This document shows positions 58,057 through 62,825 of a stretch of 62,825 bases of DNA, piece after piece. The notes under the pieces are model-generated. The model was not told the origin of the DNA and made no database searches. It was given only the letters and a program-made list of their open reading frames with translations. This stretch comes from Planctomycetota bacterium (GTDB lineage: Bacteria > Planctomycetota > Phycisphaerae > FEN-1346). The stretch lies in assembly GCA_030602705.1 (NCBI GenBank), contig JAUVZF010000013.1, forward strand, positions 1 to 62,825, read 5' to 3'. Position 1 is the stretch's first letter; each line of letters opens with the position of its first letter. Made by a program: the position numbers and the translations under genes.

Positions 58057-59916
58057 TCAGGTTTCTGTAAATCCCCGCCGTCTGGCCGACGGCGGTAGAA
58101 ACCCCTGGCGTCTGGCGCGGGCCTCGGCAAAATCGCGAAGCGCGCGTGCATCATCGGTCTCGTTCTCGCGGGCGGCGCGGCTGCGGGCCGCCAGGTCCGC
58201 CTCGTACTCCATTTCCTTCAGCGCCCCAAGAGCCTCTTCGAGTTTCAGACGCAGCGGTCCGGGGCCGGTGTCGGCCTCCTGGCGGCATGCCTCAACCGCC
58301 TCTCCGGTCTCGAACAGGTCCACGGCAAGGCTCGCGAGCGCCGTATCGTCGAAACCGCGCACGATGCTCTCGATGTCGCCGTCGCGCCGCGACGGGTTCT
58401 CCAATAAGGCCTCGTACAGGCGCCGTAATGCACTCGCCTCGATGCGGTCGGGCGGAACCGCCTGCCTCGCGTCATCGAGCCACGACGGCCGGCACACCAG
58501 GGCCGTCAGCAATTCCCTTTCCTTCACCCACCGTCGGCCGCGCGTCGCGGTTTCCGGCAGGTTCGACCCCACCTCGGTGCCGGCGGCAGACCGGCGAGAC
58601 GACCGCCGGAGCCGCGAGAATGTCGACCGCAGCGTCGCCTCCGGAATGCCTAACGTCCGGCTCATGTGACCCAGTATCAGGTCGCGCTGGAGCCTGAGGT
58701 CCTGTTGAGCCAACGACGGCGCCGAAAGAACGCTTGAGAGCATCGCCTCCAGTGCCCGGCGCTGAGCGGCCGGATTGGTCGCGGCCTCCAGGTCGGCCTG
58801 CACGAGGTCCCACTTATACTTAAACGCGTCCTGGGCCTCGTTTATTCGCGCCCGAAACGCCTCAGCGCCGTGCTCGGCACAGAAGTCGCACGGGTCTTTC
58901 CCGTCGGGCACGACGGTCATAAGGATTCTGACGTCGTGGGCGAGGAAAAGTTCCATCCCGCGGTCGGCGCCCGCGCGCCCCGCCAGGTCGTTGTCGAAGA
59001 CGATAACGACCTCGTCGGCGTATCGCCTGAGCGCCCGTATGTGCTCGTCCGTCAGCGCGGTGCCGAGTGTGGCCACGATGCCGCCGAAGCCCATCTGGTG
59101 CGGCATGATGACGTCGAAGTAGCCTTCGACGACCACGACGCGGCGGTCGGCCTGGATGGCGTCGCGCGCCTGCGGCAGACCGTACAAAGCCTGTCCCTTG
59201 TGAAAGAGCGGCGTCTCCGGCGAATTCAGGTACTTGGGCTCGGCATCGCCCAAGGCCCTGCCGCCGAAGCCTATCGGCCGGCTCAACGGGTCGAGGATCG
59301 GGAAGATCACCCGTCCCCGGAACCGGTCGTACCAGCCGGACCCGCCGTCGCGCCGGACGAGGAGGCCGGCCGTCTCGAGCATCTCGGGCCGAATGCCCTC
59401 GCGTCCACCTGACTTAATCAGGTTGTCCCATCCGTCGGGCGCGTAGCCGATCTGGAAGCGATCGATCGCGGTCTGCGTAATGCCGCGACCCTCGAGGTAC
59501 TCGCGCCCGTGGGCGCCGGCCTTGGGGTGTTTCAGGCCCGCGACAAAGTGCCGCGTGGCCCAGGCCAGCACGTCTCTGAGTTTTTTGCGGGCTCCGGCCC
59601 GTTTTTCGCCGTCCGGGTCGCGCTTCAACTCGATGCCCGCCCGGTCGGCCAGGATTCGCACGGCCTCGGGGAACGTAACGTTCTCCTTGGCCATCACGAA
59701 GTTAAACACGCTGCCACCGCGACCGCAGCCGAAGCACTTAAAAATCTGCTTGCTGGGGCTCACGGTGAAGGAGGGAGTCTTCTCGGCGTGAAACGGGCAC
59801 AATGCCGCGTAATCCTTGCCGGCCCGTTTCAGCGGGAAGTAGCCCGACACCACTTCAACGATGTCGTTGGCGCGGGCTACCTGGTCTAGAATGTCTTCCG
59901 AGTAGAGTCCCGACAA
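58057..59916 (-). CDS. dnaG: DNA primase
   Basis: A 619-residue primase making RNA primers at the replication fork. The CHC2 zinc finger uses Cys40, His43, Cys61 and Cys64 (LCPFHAEKTPSF, CFGCGRGG). The catalytic core includes ARHFVAGLKHP, GYAPDGWDNL and FRGRVIFPI, and the TOPRIM fold carries VVEGYFD and VIVFDNDLAG. The C-terminal helicase-interacting region is helical and poorly conserved, as usual. It is co-transcribed with rpoD; rpsU is not adjacent. A near-perfect promoter lies about 70 bases upstream of its start. Confidence 0.95.
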   Translation of the reverse strand: MSGLYSEDILDQVARANDIVEVVSGYFPLKRAGKDYAALCPFHAEKTPSFTVSPSKQIFKCFGCGRGGSVFNFVMAKENVTFPEAVRILADRAGIELKRDPDGEKRAGARKKLRDVLAWATRHFVAGLKHPKAGAHGREYLEGRGITQTAIDRFQIGYAPDGWDNLIKSGGREGIRPEMLETAGLLVRRDGGSGWYDRFRGRVIFPILDPLSRPIGFGGRALGDAEPKYLNSPETPLFHKGQALYGLPQARDAIQADRRVVVVEGYFDVIMPHQMGFGGIVATLGTALTDEHIRALRRYADEVVIVFDNDLAGRAGADRGMELFLAHDVRILMTVVPDGKDPCDFCAEHGAEAFRARINEAQDAFKYKWDLVQADLEAATNPAAQRRALEAMLSSVLSAPSLAQQDLRLQRDLILGHMSRTLGIPEATLRSTFSRLRRSSRRSAAGTEVGSNLPETATRGRRWVKERELLTALVCRPSWLDDARQAVPPDRIEASALRRLYEALLENPSRRDGDIESIVRGFDDTALASLAVDLFETGEAVEACRQEADTGPGPLRLKLEEALGALKEMEYEADLAARSRAARENETDDARALRDFAEARARRQGFLPPSARRRGFTET

Positions 59917-59984
59917 AGCGACGGCCCAGACCCCTCACTCTCAACCTTCTGTTGTCGAGGGACGCCGTACCCCCGAATCAAGAA

Positions 59985-60013
59985 AGTATAGACCACAAAA
60001 CCCGCCGTGTCAA
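59985..60013 (-). promoter_or_regulatory. sigma-70 promoter of dnaG-rpoD
   Basis: On the minus strand, TTGACA (60013-60008) and TATACT (59990-59985) are separated by exactly 17 bases. This matches the bacterial consensus at 11 of 12 positions. The start would be near 59978, giving a 5' leader of about 60 bases. Confidence 0.8.
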
Positions 60014-60155
60014 GGTTCGGAGGCCATTTTGTGGCAAGAAAGCCGACGACGGGGCAATTTCCGCTGTTTTGGGCCAAAAAACGCTGTTCTGAGAGCAAGA
60101 TTCCGGTGGAAGCCCTACAGAAGCGGTCGGATGAACGAACAACAGGCGGTCTGGT

Positions 60156-60570
60156 GTGGCAAGTTTTTCTGGCGGGCGCAGGCGGTTGTAGCGCCGGGCT
60201 TTATGCCCGGCGGCCGTTGGCGGCACCGGCCAGGATGCGCCGGGGATAAACCCCGGCGCTACAACCACCACAGCGCTGTAGCGCCGGGCTTTATGCCCGG
60301 CGGCCGTTGGCGGCGCCAGCCAGGATGCGCCGGGGATAAACCCCGGCGCTACAACCACCACAGCGCTGTAGCGCCGGGCTTTATGCCCGGCGGCCGTTGG
60401 CGGCACCGGCCAGGATGCGCCGGGGATAAACCCCGGCGCTACAACCACCACAGCGCTGTAGCGCCCGTACGGGCGGCCGTTGGCGGCACCGGCCAGGATG
60501 CGCCGGGGATAAACCCCGGCTCGTGCGGCCAAGCCGCAGGAAATCGTCCCCCGCCAGAAATCGTTGCCAC
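60156..60570 (-). mobile_element. MITE-like element, copy C, expanded with four 90-bp repeats
   Basis: Ends are GTGGCAAGTTTTTCTGGCGGG and, inverted, GTGGCAACGATTTCTGGCGGG, the same termini as copies A and B but in the opposite orientation. The interior consists of a 90-base unit repeated about four times (starts near 60188, 60278, 60368, 60458). Each unit has two hairpins: GCGCCGGGCTTTATGCCCGGCG and GCGCCGGGGATAAACCCCGGCGC. In the fourth unit the first hairpin is replaced by GCGCCCGTACGGGCG. No coding capacity. Confidence 0.8.
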
Positions 60571-60596
60571 AGCCGCCGGCCGGCGCGTCCTCATTC

Positions 60597-60625
60597 TTGA
60601 CCATGCCGCCGGCGGCCACTATGAT
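60597..60625 (+). promoter_or_regulatory. promoter of glyS
   Basis: TTGACC (60597-60602) and TATGAT (60620-60625) are separated by 17 bases. Transcription would start near 60632, giving a leader of about 114 bases that contains the direct and inverted repeats. Confidence 0.65.
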
Positions 60626-60635
60626 GCCCCTTCCA

Positions 60636-60719
60636 GGCGGAGAACGCAGGCTTGTCCGCCGTAGCATTGTCCATACGGACCCGTACGGGGGCGGAGAACG
60701 CGGGCTTGTCCGCCGTAGC
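60636..60719 (+). repeat. 54-bp-spaced direct repeat in the glyS leader
   Basis: GGCGGAGAACGC(A/G)GGCTTGTCCGCCGTAGC occurs at 60636-60665 and 60690-60719. The second copy continues into a hairpin, TCCGCC-GTAGCCTT-GGCGGA (60709-60728), just before the ribosome-binding site. Confidence 0.75.
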
Positions 60720-60745
60720 CTTGGCGGAGGCGGGAAGGAACATTT

Positions 60746-62405
<1,660 letters not shown>

Positions 62406-62407
<2 letters not shown>

Positions 62408-62751
62408 TAAGAGCCTATCCTAATAACCTCGCGGAGCCGCGTTGTGACGAGAATGAGCCCGCCTGCCGGCGAGGCAGGATGGATGCAAGGAAGAACGACG
62501 ACCCCATACCTTTGTGGTATGGCGAGGAGTTCTGACCTGCCTGCCGGCAGGCAGGCGCAGCAGACGCTCATTCTCGTCACAACCCGAAGGGACGGGCGTC
62601 TTTTGCCCCAGCCCATCGTTGCTCGGGCTCGACGACCAGTAGCACAGGTTTCAAACCTGTGCCCACCTGCTCGGTCTGTGGCAAAACCTGCCTGCCGCCA
62701 GGCAGGTACGCTCCGTCGCGGCCCGCGAGGTTATTCGGACAGGCTCTTATC
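62406..62751. mobile_element. inverted-repeat (MITE-like) element at the 3' end of glyS
   Basis: The ends, GATAAGAGCCTATCCTAATAACCTCGCGG (62406-62434) in two 20-base-or-less parts and its inverse at 62723-62751, agree at 27 of 29 positions. Nested inside are a perfect 17-bp inverted repeat (62441-62457 with 62567-62583), a 20-bp palindrome CCTGCCTGCCGGCAGGCAGG at 62536, and GCACAGGTTT-C-AAACCTGTGC at 62642. There is no transposase gene. The TIR resembles insertion sequence ends, but no family is assigned. Confidence 0.8.
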
Positions 62752-62825
62752 CCGGCCCCGGCGAACCTGACGCCCAGGGCCGCAGGCCCGCGGCAGCTTC
62801 CTGATGCCTCTGGGCCCCGGGCTCA
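62752..62825. other. sequence beyond the terminal element
   Basis: Short GC-rich tail of the window with no recognisable gene, promoter or repeat copy. Confidence 0.4.

Noticed and set aside
60188..60547. CRISPR-like or coding repeat array in the glyS upstream region
   Set aside because: The 90-base units have no spacers, the open frames across them are shadows of the palindromes, and the whole is bounded by inverted repeats of the MITE family.
60626..60745. Glycine T-box riboswitch ahead of glyS
   Set aside because: The leader is only about 114 bases, lacks the T-box bulge sequence and terminator, and its structure is explained by direct and inverted repeats.

Overview
The window is a GC-rich, densely coded bacterial chromosome segment with no ribosomal RNA, phage or plasmid genes. 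The gene content points to the Planctomycetota, probably a Phycisphaerae-like anaerobe known only from environmental assembly. The evidence is Tat-exported lipoprotein sulfatase and isomerase relatives, Gfo/Idh/MocA oxidoreductases, a URO-D family methyltransferase homologue, a YfbK-type vWA lipoprotein beside an ECF sigma factor, a Gld-like ABC exporter with DUF4340, giant TPR and alpha/alpha-toroid proteins, an LpxH-type enzyme implying lipid A, and many short palindromic repeats. The phylum assignment is inference from gene content; no marker phylogeny was possible.

Layout. 1-4.9 kb: the tail of a Gfo/Idh/MocA gene, an M48 peptidase, a sulfatase-superfamily lipoprotein, and a tetR-radical SAM/SPASM operon with a palindromic operator. 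5.1-12 kb: envelope genes (GT39-like membrane enzyme, AsmA-like protein with six internal repeats, LpxH), a predicted small RNA on the minus strand, and an amidohydrolase. 12.1-18.8 kb (minus): ATPase, permease, GldG-like and DUF4340 genes of a Gld-type ABC system. 18.9-32 kb (minus): a Tol/Exb-like cluster (1065-residue TPR protein, ExbB, ExbD, propeller/toroid fusion protein) running into exported proteins, endonuclease V and a HAD hydrolase with overlapping start and stop codons. 32.3-32.9 kb: tRNA-Pro, a GIY-YIG gene and a decayed tRNA-Pro copy. 33-38 kb: URO-D protein, isomerase-like lipoprotein, nagA and nagB, with a 34-bp tandem repeat and a second nagA tail between the last two. 38.1-42 kb: vWA lipoprotein divergent from an ECF sigma/coiled-coil/TPR operon. 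42-46.3 kb: an unusual RecQ with duplicated RQC-like and HEAT domains, and an oxidoreductase. 46.5-53.3 kb: a seven-gene hdrCBA-flxDCBA operon. 53.7-55.6 kb: a sodium:solute symporter. 55.7-60.6 kb: MITE-like elements flanking a dnaG-rpoD operon with a consensus promoter. 60.6-62.8 kb: glycyl-tRNA synthetase, followed by another inverted-repeat element.

How the genes work together. The hdr/flx operon encodes a complete predicted NADH-oxidising, flavin-based electron-bifurcating complex, so it is the main energy-metabolism lead. nagA and nagB would convert N-acetylglucosamine-6-phosphate to fructose-6-phosphate and fit the polysaccharide-scavenging lifestyle suggested by the symporter and the exported proteins. 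The AsmA-like, LpxH, Exb, TPR and Gld-like genes point to a Gram-negative envelope.

Most unusual signals: the predicted C-rich-loop small RNA (about 10.83-10.91 kb); a glycyl-tRNA synthetase with a compositionally foreign central segment whose stop codon is supplied by an adjacent inverted-repeat element; RecQ with tandem RQC-like domains; the AsmA-like protein with six repeats; and several repeat families placed inside operons or at gene ends.
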